From assembly GCA_021325615.1 (NCBI GenBank), contig JAJPGU010000018.1, positions 1 through 37,574 on the forward strand: a stretch of 37,574 bases of DNA, read 5' to 3'. The translations under genes were made by a program, and so were the position numbers. Positions 30,259 through 37,574 of the stretch are shown one piece after another. The stretch is from Nitrososphaerota archaeon. Its GTDB lineage: Archaea; Thermoproteota; Nitrososphaeria; Nitrososphaerales; Nitrosopumilaceae. The notes under the pieces were generated by a model. It did not search any database, was not told the origin of the DNA, and saw nothing but the letters and a program-made list of their open reading frames with translations. Numbering within the stretch: position 1 is the first letter of the stretch; every line of letters begins with the position of its first letter.

Positions 30259-31320
30259 CTATCTGTGAAACAGTTTTCGGCAAGCGAGTATCCCAAAGAT
30301 GCCTGAGGCGATGGCAGGCCCAGTGACTAGCGGAAAAAATCTACCAAGATCGATAAAGTAAGTGGGTATGATAGCGCTTGGCCAAACGGGGGCTGTTGTC
30401 AGGACCTCGTTGTATGCGTGGGTTATCAGGGGGAAGTATAGCGTAAAGAAGCTCAATCCCAAGATGGCCCCTGCAATGAGGGAAAATATCCTTCCCTTGG
30501 CACTTGAAAGTATCGCATCAGCAACAACTATTGGGATCAGGTTTATCAGGAAAAACGGAATCGAGATCCTGATTTTCTCGTCAGGGATTATGGTAGTCAG
30601 TATGGCCACTACAACAAAGCTCGCACCAAGTGCGGAAAGGTAGCCAAATCTCCTCTCAGACATGACTGACATCGATTTTAGCATGATTGCGGTAAGAAAC
30701 GGGAAGGCTATAGTGACAAGGATTGCGGCAAGTGTGGGGTCGGGGTTGAACTTGAAGTGGGCAGTGTTGGAAAAGGGGAGAGACAACATGTGCAAAAGGC
30801 CTGCTGATGCAAGCCAGAACGGCAGCATGGCAAGGACGGTTGTAAAAAGCGGCTTTGGGTTTGAACCGTACGAGGCCGAGAGCCTGATTCCCAGCAGGCC
30901 GCCAAGGCTGGAAAGTATCATTCCGCTCACAAGCATCAGGTGCGTGGGGCTTAAAAGGCCGTCAAGCCCGAATGCCTGATGCCATGCAAAATCTGCAGGG
31001 CCGGCGCCTACTAGTATGAGGCTGCCAAATACCGCAACCTTTGTGGGCAGCGACCTTCTAGGATCCTGCTTCGTACCTGCGCGGAGCATTGTCAACGAGC
31101 CAGCAATGGCAACGGCTGCGCCGGAATACAGGACGGTATGGGGTACTGAAAAGAACGTCTCGGGCTTGTTGATGAGGTGATTTGTAATATCCCAGCTCCC
31201 GCCAGTCGTGGTGAGCAAAATTCCTATTGAAACAAGAAGGGATCCAACAAAGAATCTTTCAAGACCATGTCTCTGAACATCCTTTGTGCTGAGGGTGGCC
31301 AATACTTTTTTTTGCCCCAT
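30259..31320 (-). CDS. Multi-pass membrane protein with conserved-looking His residues
   Basis: 353 residues, about nine membrane helices. Early segments contain GGSWDITNHLINKPETFFSV then PHTVLYSG, and GPADFAWHQAFGLDGLLSPT then HLMLVSG, so several His and Asp/Trp fall at helix ends, as in membrane metalloproteins or haem proteins. I recall related bacterial proteins with WDxxxH...PHxxLY but no known activity. It starts 7 bases after the stop of the gene at 31328-31939, in an operon with superoxide dismutase. Confidence 0.7.
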   Translation of the reverse strand: MGQKKVLATLSTKDVQRHGLERFFVGSLLVSIGILLTTTGGSWDITNHLINKPETFFSVPHTVLYSGAAVAIAGSLTMLRAGTKQDPRRSLPTKVAVFGSLILVGAGPADFAWHQAFGLDGLLSPTHLMLVSGMILSSLGGLLGIRLSASYGSNPKPLFTTVLAMLPFWLASAGLLHMLSLPFSNTAHFKFNPDPTLAAILVTIAFPFLTAIMLKSMSVMSERRFGYLSALGASFVVVAILTTIIPDEKIRISIPFFLINLIPIVVADAILSSAKGRIFSLIAGAILGLSFFTLYFPLITHAYNEVLTTAPVWPSAIIPTYFIDLGRFFPLVTGPAIASGIFGILACRKLFHR

Positions 31321-31327
31321 TTCCTAC

Positions 31328-31939
31328 TTAATGTTTTGTCACGTTTACAAAGTAGGGGATGGCATATTCGCCCTGCTGGTCAATGACTCCGGTCCTTGGA
31401 AAGTGAACCGTGTCGGAATTCGGCAGGACGACACTCTTGACAAATATGGCAAATTTTCCTGGAACATCTGGGGTTACATCCAAGGTGATTGCATGCGATG
31501 TGCCGCCATCCCACGGCCTGTTGTAGGCCTCAACGAGGGGGTATTGGGAATAGATGGGGAACTGGGTTCCCTGGTAGTGGGAGCCTATTTCCTGTCCCTT
31601 GTTTATGACTAGTGGCCGCTGTGTAAAGTTCTCATCCGTTATCCTAATGCTGCCAGAATCGGTCATGTTGGGAAATGAGATCGAAAGGGTCTGCATGTCG
31701 GACGTGACTCCTGTGTTCGTACCAACAACGGTTACCTCAAATGACTGGCCTAATGGTATCGAGGGGTTTGAAATTTTTACGCTTGAAACCTCGGGGACTG
31801 GATACCTTTGTTCTAATGCGAGGTAAAAATGTGGGAAGTAAAATACTGCCGCTAGCAAGTAGATTGCAAGCAACAAGGAAGCCGCGACTGCGATTATGAC
31901 CGTCCTTCTCCTTATCTGTAGGGTTCTAAATGACATCAT
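31328..31939 (-). CDS. Membrane-anchored extracytoplasmic Ig-like protein
   Basis: 203 residues from ATG 31939, which overlaps the superoxide dismutase stop (ATGA). A membrane helix (about 12-33; TVIIAVAASLLLAIYLLAAV) is followed by a beta-sandwich outer domain (VSSVKISNPSIPLGQSFEVT; AITLDVTPDVPGKFAIFVKS) with N-glycosylation sequons. It has few Cys or His. Coupling with sod and the multi-pass protein suggests they work together at the membrane. Function unknown. Confidence 0.7.
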   Translation of the reverse strand: MMSFRTLQIRRRTVIIAVAASLLLAIYLLAAVFYFPHFYLALEQRYPVPEVSSVKISNPSIPLGQSFEVTVVGTNTGVTSDMQTLSISFPNMTDSGSIRITDENFTQRPLVINKGQEIGSHYQGTQFPIYSQYPLVEAYNRPWDGGTSHAITLDVTPDVPGKFAIFVKSVVLPNSDTVHFPRTGVIDQQGEYAIPYFVNVTKH

Positions 31940-32559
31940 GAAGCAACCCTGAGGAACCTCTCCTCTACCTCGGCCCAATTTACCACATTCCACCATGCAT
32001 CGATATAGTCGGACCTCCTGTTCTGGTACTTGAGATAGTATGCATGCTCCCAGACATCAAGTCCAAGCAGTGGTACCTTCTTCATGGTCCACGGGCTTGT
32101 CTGGTTTTGGGTTGGCAGGAACTCCAGCCTTGAATACGTTGGGTTGTAGACAAGCCAGCCCCACCCGCTGCCCTGTATTGCAGCGGCGCCTTCTGAAAAC
32201 ATTCTCTTGAACTGGTCAAAATTGCCAAAGTAGACATCAATCTCGTCGGCAAGCCTTCCACCCGGGGAACCCCCTCCTGCAGGCATCATGCTTTCCCAAA
32301 ACATCCGGTGGTTCTCATATCCGCCTCCGTGGAAATTTATCGCATCCCTTCCATCTGCCGGGACTCCGCCAAGGTCTGACAGGATCCCGATGATGTAGTT
32401 TTTGTGCGACAAGGCATTGATCTTTGCCAGTGCATCATTGAGGCCGTCAGCATACGCCTTGTGGTGCGCCATGTGGTGTATGCGCATTGTTTCCTCGTCT
32501 ATGAATGGCTCGAGGGCATCATATTTGTAAGGAAGCGGCGGGACTTCATATCTCCCCAT
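31936..32559 (-). CDS. sod: Fe/Mn superoxide dismutase
   Basis: 207 residues with all four metal ligands: H28 (MRIHHMAHH), H84 (ENHRMFW), D168 and H172 (LDVWEHAYYL). The Gly run before H84 and the Gln in NQTSP (Q153) match Mn-type rather than Fe-type enzymes, so Mn or cambialistic use is likely. It removes superoxide in the cytoplasm, relevant to an aerobic ammonia oxidizer. A TATA-like cttatatcc (32581-32589) lies 26 bases before ATG 32559. It is the first gene of a three-gene overlapping operon. Confidence 0.95.
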   Translation of the reverse strand: MGRYEVPPLPYKYDALEPFIDEETMRIHHMAHHKAYADGLNDALAKINALSHKNYIIGILSDLGGVPADGRDAINFHGGGYENHRMFWESMMPAGGGSPGGRLADEIDVYFGNFDQFKRMFSEGAAAIQGSGWGWLVYNPTYSRLEFLPTQNQTSPWTMKKVPLLGLDVWEHAYYLKYQNRRSDYIDAWWNVVNWAEVEERFLRVAS

Positions 32560-32580
32560 GGTGAGTTTTTCAAAATTCCT

Positions 32581-32589
32581 CTTATATCC
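32581..32589 (-). promoter_or_regulatory. TATA box for sod
   Basis: Minus-strand ggatataag, centred 26 bases before ATG 32559. Confidence 0.5.
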
Positions 32590-32608
32590 TAATAGGATTC
32601 AATGCAAG

Positions 32609-32618
32609 GTATTAATGA
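32609..32618 (+). promoter_or_regulatory. TATA box for the PAC2 gene
   Basis: The sequence gtattaatga is centred about 27 bases before GTG 32640, divergent from the sod promoter. Confidence 0.45.
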
Positions 32619-32639
32619 TAAACGGGAGAAGGTATCCCT

Positions 32640-33332
32640 GTGAAATTCTCGCAGCTGAGGGAGCCGGACCTGCAAAAACCACTCATGATTGCGGCAATGC
32701 AGGACATGGGAGATGTGGGCAGCATAGTGATAGATTTCATCAATACCAATCTGAACACGAGAGCCTTCCGCGAGGTACTGCCGTCATACCCTGCATATGT
32801 GATAGACAACGGCGGGTATATCGACATCCCGGAGGAGAAATGGGAATACAGGTTTGGGAAGGACACGATTGTCTTTGGCGGTGGCTCGGGGCAACCGTCC
32901 TCGACTGAGGAGCTCAACATACTATGCCAGGACGTCATAAATATAGCAAAGAAATACTCCACTAGGTTCATCTACACTTTGGGCGGGTTTCACACCACAA
33001 AGCCAATTGGGAAGGAGCCAATAACCTATGTGACCACCACATCGCTTGAGATGACCGACCAGGTAAGGAAGCTAGGCATTGCTACAACGCCAGAGGCTTC
33101 CATCATTACCGGATTCAACGGCCTCATACTGGGATTTGCAAAGATGAACGGCATACAGGGAATCGGCCTATACGCAGAACTGAACGAGCCCAAACTGCCG
33201 CAGTACCGCTCAGCAAAAAGCATAATCAAGACGCTCGAAAAACTCACGTACAAGAAGCTCGGGGATACGTCGGAACTTGACGCCATGGCAGACGAGGTAG
33301 AATCCAAGACGCGCGGTGGATCTACGAAATAG
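32640..33332 (+). CDS. PAC2-family protein (proteasome assembly chaperone-like)
   Basis: 230 residues from GTG 32640. The PAC2 pattern is seen: LMIAAMQDMGDVGSIVIDFI, YPAYVIDNGGYIDIPEEKWE, FIYTLGGFHTTKPIGKEPIT, TGFNGLILGFAKMNGIQGIG and a C-terminal LPQYRSAKSIIKTLEKL. Eukaryotic PAC2 helps assemble the proteasome alpha ring; archaeal members (COG2047) are thought to have a related role but this is not settled. Cytoplasmic, divergent from sod. Confidence 0.88.
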   Translation: MKFSQLREPDLQKPLMIAAMQDMGDVGSIVIDFINTNLNTRAFREVLPSYPAYVIDNGGYIDIPEEKWEYRFGKDTIVFGGGSGQPSSTEELNILCQDVINIAKKYSTRFIYTLGGFHTTKPIGKEPITYVTTTSLEMTDQVRKLGIATTPEASIITGFNGLILGFAKMNGIQGIGLYAELNEPKLPQYRSAKSIIKTLEKLTYKKLGDTSELDAMADEVESKTRGGSTK

Positions 33333-33334
33333 GA

Positions 33335-33688
33335 CTATTCCTGTCTCCACATTTTCTGCCAGGTTTCAGCAAACTTGTTCATCATCTCGCCGTAAGTTCT
33401 GAGCTGGCCAAGGCCGGATTCGCTGATTGACCTCTGCCAGTTCTCTCCAAACTGCTTGAAAGCGGCTGCACCTGCCTGGGTCATTGTCTTCTGCCAGTTT
33501 TCCTGAAACTCCTTCATGGTCTTCTGGCTTGACTCGCTTATCGCCTTTGACATGACCTCCTTGTATCTTTCCTGCACCTCGGTGCTCGTCTTCTGAATTG
33601 CCTCGAAATTCTCCATCCATTTCTTCATGGCCTTTGTGTATTCCGTCCAAAGTGTGTCCCAGTCGTCTGGTTTGTTAGTCTTTGACAT
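33335..33688 (-). CDS. Phasin/PhaE-like helical protein
   Basis: 117 residues from ATG 33688; a minus-strand TATA-like box (33711-33720) lies 27 bases upstream. It is entirely helical and amphipathic with repeated Trp/Phe/Gln segments: TKAMKKWMENFEAIQKTSTE, KEFQENWQKTMTQAGAAAFK, QFGENWQRSISESGLG, NKFAETWQKMWRQE. This resembles polyhydroxyalkanoate granule phasins or class III synthase subunit PhaE; Nitrososphaera genomes are known to carry PHA synthase genes. The divergent SDR fits an acetoacetyl-CoA reductase-like role in PHA synthesis, but no phaC is in the window. Confidence 0.6.
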   Translation of the reverse strand: MSKTNKPDDWDTLWTEYTKAMKKWMENFEAIQKTSTEVQERYKEVMSKAISESSQKTMKEFQENWQKTMTQAGAAAFKQFGENWQRSISESGLGQLRTYGEMMNKFAETWQKMWRQE

Positions 33689-33772
33689 GATTATCCTAGG
33701 GAGCGTTGTCTGATAAACTTGATCACTGTCAAAAAGATTCTTTTTTAATCGGCTTTGTACTCGGTTTAACAT

Positions 33773-34492
33773 ATGAAGGAGTCTGGATTCTCAGGCAAGG
33801 TTGTCCTTGTAACGGGAAGCAGTGGGGGCCTGGGAGTGGACGTGGGAAAGGCGTTCCTAAAATCAGGGGCCTCGCTTGTCCTAACGTATTATTCCGACAA
33901 CTCGCTACCCCTGCTGCAGAAGGTCTGCGAGGGGTCAAGAAACATCTTCCTGTTGCGGGGCGACTTTAAGAAGGAGGAGGACGCCAAGACTCTCGTCTCC
34001 GAGGTGGTCCGGAGATTTGGAAAGATAGACGTTCTGGCAAACGTAATTGGAGGATACATTGCAGGCAAGCCCGTCACGGAGACTGATGAAAAGGAATGGG
34101 ACGAGATGATGGAGCTCAACCTAAAGACTGCATTCCTGCTGAGCAAGCACGTTGTTTCCCAGATGGAGAAGCAGTCGGGAGGAAAGATCATCCACGTTGC
34201 GGCAAGACCGGGGTTGAAGGGCACCGGGTTTGATGCAGCATACGTCGCATCAAAAGCAGGCGTCATAAGGCTTGTCGAGTCCCTGTCCGAAGAGGTAAAG
34301 GGGAAGGGCATAAACGTGAACTGCATACTGCCGAGCATAATCGACACCCAAGAAAACAGAATAGCGATGCCCGGCGCGGACTATTCCAAATGGGTAAAGC
34401 CGTCGGACATTGCAAAGGTGATAATGTTCCTTGCCTCTGATGATGCAAGGCCGATAACGGGAGCGGCTATACCTGTCTATGGCCTGGCATGA
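33773..34492 (+). CDS. Short-chain dehydrogenase/reductase, atypical active site
   Basis: 239 residues with the SDR Rossmann motif TGSSGGLG (14-21), a structural N116 in ELNLKTAF, and Y157-K161 in AAYVASKAG. The position of the catalytic Ser, 13 residues before the Tyr, is Ala (A144, in HVAARPGLKG). The usual NNAG is NVIGG. The family reduces or oxidizes alcohols and ketones with NAD(P)H; 3-oxoacyl-type reductases (FabG/PhaB) are the nearest in appearance. TTTTTTAATC lies 26 bases before ATG 33773. It is divergent from the phasin-like gene. Confidence 0.8.
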   Translation: MKESGFSGKVVLVTGSSGGLGVDVGKAFLKSGASLVLTYYSDNSLPLLQKVCEGSRNIFLLRGDFKKEEDAKTLVSEVVRRFGKIDVLANVIGGYIAGKPVTETDEKEWDEMMELNLKTAFLLSKHVVSQMEKQSGGKIIHVAARPGLKGTGFDAAYVASKAGVIRLVESLSEEVKGKGINVNCILPSIIDTQENRIAMPGADYSKWVKPSDIAKVIMFLASDDARPITGAAIPVYGLA

Positions 34493-35270
34493 TTCTTGTG
34501 CAGGCAACGATTGCAACTATTGATATCGCAAGCACCATGGCGGCAACCGGTCCGAACTCGGGGACCACCTGGGTTCCTACGATGCTCACCTGCTCGGTCA
34601 CCGGTGTAATTGGAATTGTGAGAACCTCTATCCCCTGCTCGTCTGTTACCGTAAAGTTCTTTGTGAACTGGCCGTCCAGCTGAACGCCAAAGAACGGCGG
34701 GGTTATGAGTCCCGTGGGCAGGCGAAGGACAAGGTTGCTGTTTTGGTCAGTCTGGCCGACTAGGACGAGGTTGAGCGACTTGTCCTTGGCCCCGATGCTG
34801 GTGGATATGATGTTTTTTACTGACTGGTACTGAACGTCAAAGGTGGTCTTGCCGTCTCCGGCATCTGCACCCACATTATGGACAACCTTGAATCCGCCTG
34901 GGGTCTCTTGGACTAGGACGGTTCCCGTCATCCAGGGATATGTCTTGTCATAGAAACTAAAAGTGCCGACGTCATACTCGGTAAGCTTGTAGGAATAGTA
35001 TTGTCCGGGGTTGAGCATCCCGCTGTCGAACTTTCCGCTGGGTCCGGAGTCGGGAGCTCCTGAAACTATATCATGCGGCACGGTATCGGCGTTTCCAAAC
35101 TCAAGCGTATCGCCTACATATGCCGAGGACGATGGCGGGTAAAACGTAAGGTGCTGGTTAGGGTCTGCAGACCCGGTGTGTATGTCTATCTCAATATTTG
35201 AGGCAAATGAATTTGAGGCAAATGGTATGAGGAAAATTATTGCTGCCGCCGCTATGGCTATCTTGTACAC
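34467..35270 (-). CDS. Secreted cupredoxin-like protein with degenerate copper site and PEFG tail
   Basis: 267 residues from GTG 35270 with a signal peptide (about 1-23). Residues about 27-122 are a plastocyanin-like domain (YVGDTLEFGNADTVPHDIVS), keeping the first His (H66) and Met (M114). The loop that normally reads YxCxxHPxM is FYDKTYPWM, so Cys has become D108 and the second His Y111; type 1 copper binding is thus doubtful. A second beta domain follows, then VPEFGPVAAMVLAISIVAIV plus a basic end, a PEFG-CTERM sorting signal for surface attachment. The 3' end overlaps the convergent SDR gene by 26 bases. Confidence 0.8.
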   Translation of the reverse strand: MYKIAIAAAAIIFLIPFASNSFASNIEIDIHTGSADPNQHLTFYPPSSSAYVGDTLEFGNADTVPHDIVSGAPDSGPSGKFDSGMLNPGQYYSYKLTEYDVGTFSFYDKTYPWMTGTVLVQETPGGFKVVHNVGADAGDGKTTFDVQYQSVKNIISTSIGAKDKSLNLVLVGQTDQNSNLVLRLPTGLITPPFFGVQLDGQFTKNFTVTDEQGIEVLTIPITPVTEQVSIVGTQVVPEFGPVAAMVLAISIVAIVACTRIMPGHRQV

Positions 35271-35372
35271 GAAGAAAAACTTGGGAAAATTGGTTAATAA
35301 GTTTGGGTATTGCTAAAAATTACTCTCTTGTCAAACACTTGACTTTTCAAAGCACTTGGGCCGTGGCTTCCC

Positions 35373-35939
35373 CTAATCCGTCTGTGGCTGCCAGACTATC
35401 AACTTTACAAACCTGACTATGGCAATCTCATCGTCAACGGACTCTTCGGTGATGTGGACCTTAAGGGACTCCAGGATGGCGGTGACATATTTGAGGACGA
35501 ACCTTGCCCACTTGCGGCCCATGCCCGTCTCAAAAATCAAGGTGTAATTTGCCCGGTCTACCTTGTGCCTGAACTGGTACCAGCCGCAGTATCGTCCGAC
35601 CAAGGAAAAATAATGTTCTATCAGGTTGTCGACATTGTACTCCCATCCTCCAAGGGCTGCGAACTTTTTGGCCATCCTTGGGGCAATCTTTGATATGTCA
35701 TTTATGGATGCCTCATCCATGGTGCCTATTATCGCAGAGAACAGGATCTGGGAGGTGATTACCGTTGGCAGCATCTCGAGACGGCTGTCAAATGTTACAT
35801 GCTTGCTGAGAATCTTTGTGACGTAGGAATTGAGAGGCAGGTCCTTGGAATCTGCCTCCTTTCTAAGCTCCTCAAACAGTGTGTTTGGCAGCCTGACAGT
35901 TATTCGATTGGTGTGAAATGTTGTCTTGAGCGATTCCAT
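35373..35939 (-). CDS. RHH-type regulator with C-terminal thaumarchaeal domain, paralogue 2
   Basis: 188 residues from ATG 35939. The N-terminal TNRITVRLPNTLFEELRKEA, LPLNSYVTKILSKHVT is a ribbon-helix-helix domain. The C-terminal domain (IEHYFSLVGRYCGWYQFRHK; WARFVLKYVTAILESLKVHI) matches the protein at 16412-16966 throughout. The start is fixed by this match; the frame is open far upstream but across the promoter. One base before the ATG lies a perfect palindrome (35941-35957), and the TATA box tataaaat (35972-35979) is about 37 bases upstream, so the palindrome spans the predicted transcription start. This suggests autorepression. Confidence 0.75.
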   Translation of the reverse strand: MESLKTTFHTNRITVRLPNTLFEELRKEADSKDLPLNSYVTKILSKHVTFDSRLEMLPTVITSQILFSAIIGTMDEASINDISKIAPRMAKKFAALGGWEYNVDNLIEHYFSLVGRYCGWYQFRHKVDRANYTLIFETGMGRKWARFVLKYVTAILESLKVHITEESVDDEIAIVRFVKLIVWQPQTD

Positions 35940-35940
35940 C

Positions 35941-35957
35941 TTGAGTACCGTACTCAA
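35941..35957. promoter_or_regulatory. Palindromic operator candidate at the RHH gene start
   Basis: TTGAGTAC-C-GTACTCAA is a perfect 8-bp inverted repeat with a single central base, located between the TATA box and the ATG, over the expected transcription start. RHH proteins bind such short palindromes, often next to their own gene. Confidence 0.65.
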
Positions 35958-35971
35958 TATGCGGAATCTTC

Positions 35972-35979
35972 TATAAAAT
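35972..35979 (-). promoter_or_regulatory. TATA box for RHH paralogue 2
   Basis: Minus-strand attttata, centred about 37 bases before ATG 35939, leaving a short leader that holds the palindrome. Confidence 0.55.
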
Positions 35980-36063
35980 GGTGTGTTTGTTTGGTTCTGA
36001 CACATAACCCGTGATTTTAAATAGAATGAAAAAAGAGCTCGGATACATATTTTGCGTCTTGTT

Positions 36064-37395
36064 TTATTGGATAGTCTGGGAGAATTTTTCAGAGGCATGG
36101 ATGAGGCGACTGATGTCCTTATCGCCGTGGGCATTTGATATTGCACCAAGCTTTCCTGGGAGGAAGAAAATTCCATCCTTTGCAATCATTTCAAAGTGAT
36201 ATCGCTGCAAGAGTTCCACGTTACACCTTGAGGCGTCTGCCGCGCTTCTGATCTCTGTCACGCCATCTGACAAGAAATGTGTCATGAACAGGGAGCCCAT
36301 CCCGGTGATTGCGACCTTGCCGTCGAACACCTTTGCCAGTTCCTTCCTTGCGACGTTTCCAAGCCTTCCAATTTTTTTGTAAATGCCTGGATTTTTTTTG
36401 AGGTGGGAAAGCATTGCCCTGCCGGAGGTCATCGTAATCGGGTTTGCAGAAAAGGTTCCGCCTCCAATATACGCCCTGTCAATTTTAGAGCGGGTGCTGG
36501 TGTCCGAGATTCTCATTATGTCTTCTTTTCCGCAGATCACTCCGATTGGAAACCCGCCGCCCACAATTTTTCCAAGGGTGACAATGTCCGGGTCGAGGCC
36601 CATAGAGCGGTAGAGGCATCCAAACGAAAACCTAAAACCCGTGACAATCTCGTCAAGCATGAAGAGCGCGCCGCTGCGGTGGACAAACTCCTGGATTCCG
36701 GAGAGGTAATCGCGCGTTGCCGGGATGCATCCTCCGCCGCCAAGTACAGGCTCAATTATTACGCCGGCAAGATCCTCCCTTACTGACTCGAGTATCCTCA
36801 GGGACTCTTCCAAATTGTTGTACGGGATGGATATGATGTGGGATTCGTCCGTCAAACCTAGGCTTTCTGACTTGTCAAAGGGGTAGTTGACCGACTTGAG
36901 CAGGTCAGTGGTGTACCCGTGCCATCCGCCGTCGATTTTTGCGATTATCTTTTTTCCTGTAAATGCCCTGGCAGTCCTCACTGCATACATGGTAGCTTCG
37001 GTGCCGGTGGATACATATCGTATCTTTTCGGCAACGGGGACCGCCTTCTGGACCACCTCTGAGAATTGGACGGTCATCTCGTTTACCGTGCCATGCATCC
37101 AGCATGAGGGCAGCTGTTTTTCGACCAGCCTTGCAACAGGCGGGGCGGCATGGCCAAGGATGAGGCTCCAGTGGCCCATCCAGTAATCGGTATACCGGTT
37201 TCCGTCGACATCGTAAATGGAACTACCCTTGGCAGACTTGGTCACAAATGGGTATGGCTTGAAAAACCGGATATTGTGGCTTACGCCGTTTACATGGTAT
37301 TTCTTTGACCTTTCAAAAATCCTAGCCGATCGGCGGGTTTTCTTCCTGTATGTGTCGATGGCAGATGACAATGGTAGGGTGGTATATAGGGGCAC
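36064..37395 (-). CDS. Class III aminotransferase, glutamate-1-semialdehyde aminomutase-like
   Basis: 443 residues with the fold type I PLP-enzyme landmarks: [20 protein letters not shown] (phosphate site), [19 protein letters not shown] with D248, and the Schiff-base lysine K276 in [13 protein letters not shown]. These most resemble HemL, which makes 5-aminolevulinate for haem and cobamides. However, the protein has an extended N-terminus and could be a relative acting on another amino compound; there are no haem-pathway neighbours. The start is uncertain: GTG 37395, or TTG 37371, about 28 bases from an AT-rich box at about 37395-37403. Confidence 0.75.
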   Translation of the reverse strand: MPLYTTLPLSSAIDTYRKKTRRSARIFERSKKYHVNGVSHNIRFFKPYPFVTKSAKGSSIYDVDGNRYTDYWMGHWSLILGHAAPPVARLVEKQLPSCWMHGTVNEMTVQFSEVVQKAVPVAEKIRYVSTGTEATMYAVRTARAFTGKKIIAKIDGGWHGYTTDLLKSVNYPFDKSESLGLTDESHIISIPYNNLEESLRILESVREDLAGVIIEPVLGGGGCIPATRDYLSGIQEFVHRSGALFMLDEIVTGFRFSFGCLYRSMGLDPDIVTLGKIVGGGFPIGVICGKEDIMRISDTSTRSKIDRAYIGGGTFSANPITMTSGRAMLSHLKKNPGIYKKIGRLGNVARKELAKVFDGKVAITGMGSLFMTHFLSDGVTEIRSAADASRCNVELLQRYHFEMIAKDGIFFLPGKLGAISNAHGDKDISRLIHASEKFSQTIQ

Positions 37396-37574
37396 ATATT
37401 ATCGATCGCAAAAATTCCAGTTTTGCAGGGCGTTTTCTGCATGATTTATATTGTTTCACTTTGATCCCCTGTTTGCATACGTAACAGCAAGGCGGCGCTT
37501 GTGATGACACTTGGTGTTGTACCATCGCATGATTCACAGGCCTCCAGTTACGCATACAAGATGTGGGTATGACC
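37396..37574. other. Window end, no gene called
   Basis: 179 bases with a plus-strand TATA-like tttatattg near 37445-37453 and only a 22-codon open frame starting with ATG at about 37503. It may hold an upstream region for a gene beyond the window; I see no RNA signature. Confidence 0.3.

Noticed and set aside
1-37574. Insertion sequences, CRISPR arrays, prophage or integrase sites
   Set aside because: No transposase, integrase, cas gene or regularly spaced long repeat was seen; the only tandem repeat has a 10-bp unit.

Overview
The window looks like chromosomal DNA of an ammonia-oxidizing thaumarchaeon, most likely of the Nitrososphaera (soil, group I.1b) type. The evidence is a secreted archaeal NirK-type multicopper oxidase, archaeal ribosomal protein L15e, PAC2 and TruD/Pus7 homologues, proteins with PEFG-type C-terminal sorting tails, archaeal type IV pilins with class III signal peptides, and a true tubulin homologue (artubulin). 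Composition is moderate in GC by eye and even along the window. I see no insertion sequence, CRISPR array, prophage, rRNA or convincing tRNA.

Layout. 1-5.6 kb: nirK, a 2-hydroxyacid dehydrogenase (SerA-like), secreted or surface proteins, L15e and membrane proteins. 5.6-6.5 kb: three small genes, including a stand-alone Lrp/AsnC ligand-binding domain. 6.5-10.8 kb: a minus-strand cluster of Vgb-like beta-propeller, truD, and a thioredoxin-NHL fusion. 10.8-16 kb: DUF167 protein, VTT/DedA membrane protein, M1 aminopeptidase and CPA1 antiporter. 16-17 kb: a ribbon-helix-helix (RHH) regulator behind a short tandem-repeat region. 17.3-20.5 kb: TPR protein, SHOCT protein, artubulin and a coiled-coil protein. 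20.5-27.3 kb: secreted proteins, an MscS channel and many small thaumarchaeal proteins, plus an acyl-CoA thioesterase, an LEA14-like membrane protein and an SRPBCC protein. 27.4-30.2 kb: pilin operon and a secreted protein. 30.2-32.6 kb: superoxide dismutase operon with two membrane proteins. 32.6-37.4 kb: PAC2 protein, phasin-like protein divergent from an SDR reductase, a degenerate cupredoxin with a PEFG tail, a second RHH paralogue with a palindrome at its start, and a glutamate-1-semialdehyde aminomutase-like enzyme.

The standout is the locus at about 17.3-20.5 kb. The 464-residue protein at 18578-19972 carries tubulin signatures over its whole length (GHCGIGLGAE, PRALLVDLDP, NWAEG, GGGTGSS, SDC...N, PRF.IP), far closer to eukaryotic tubulin than to FtsZ. 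It is followed after 2 bases by a coiled-coil protein. Upstream lie a TPR protein and a small SHOCT protein, so this may be a cytoskeletal module.

Transcription appears mostly leaderless: AT-rich TATA-like boxes lie about 23-31 bases upstream of start codons again and again. I used this spacing to choose many starts, including TTG and GTG, and it revealed small genes of 39-54 codons. The clearest exception is the RHH gene at 35373-35939, where the spacing is larger and a perfect palindrome sits at the predicted transcription start.
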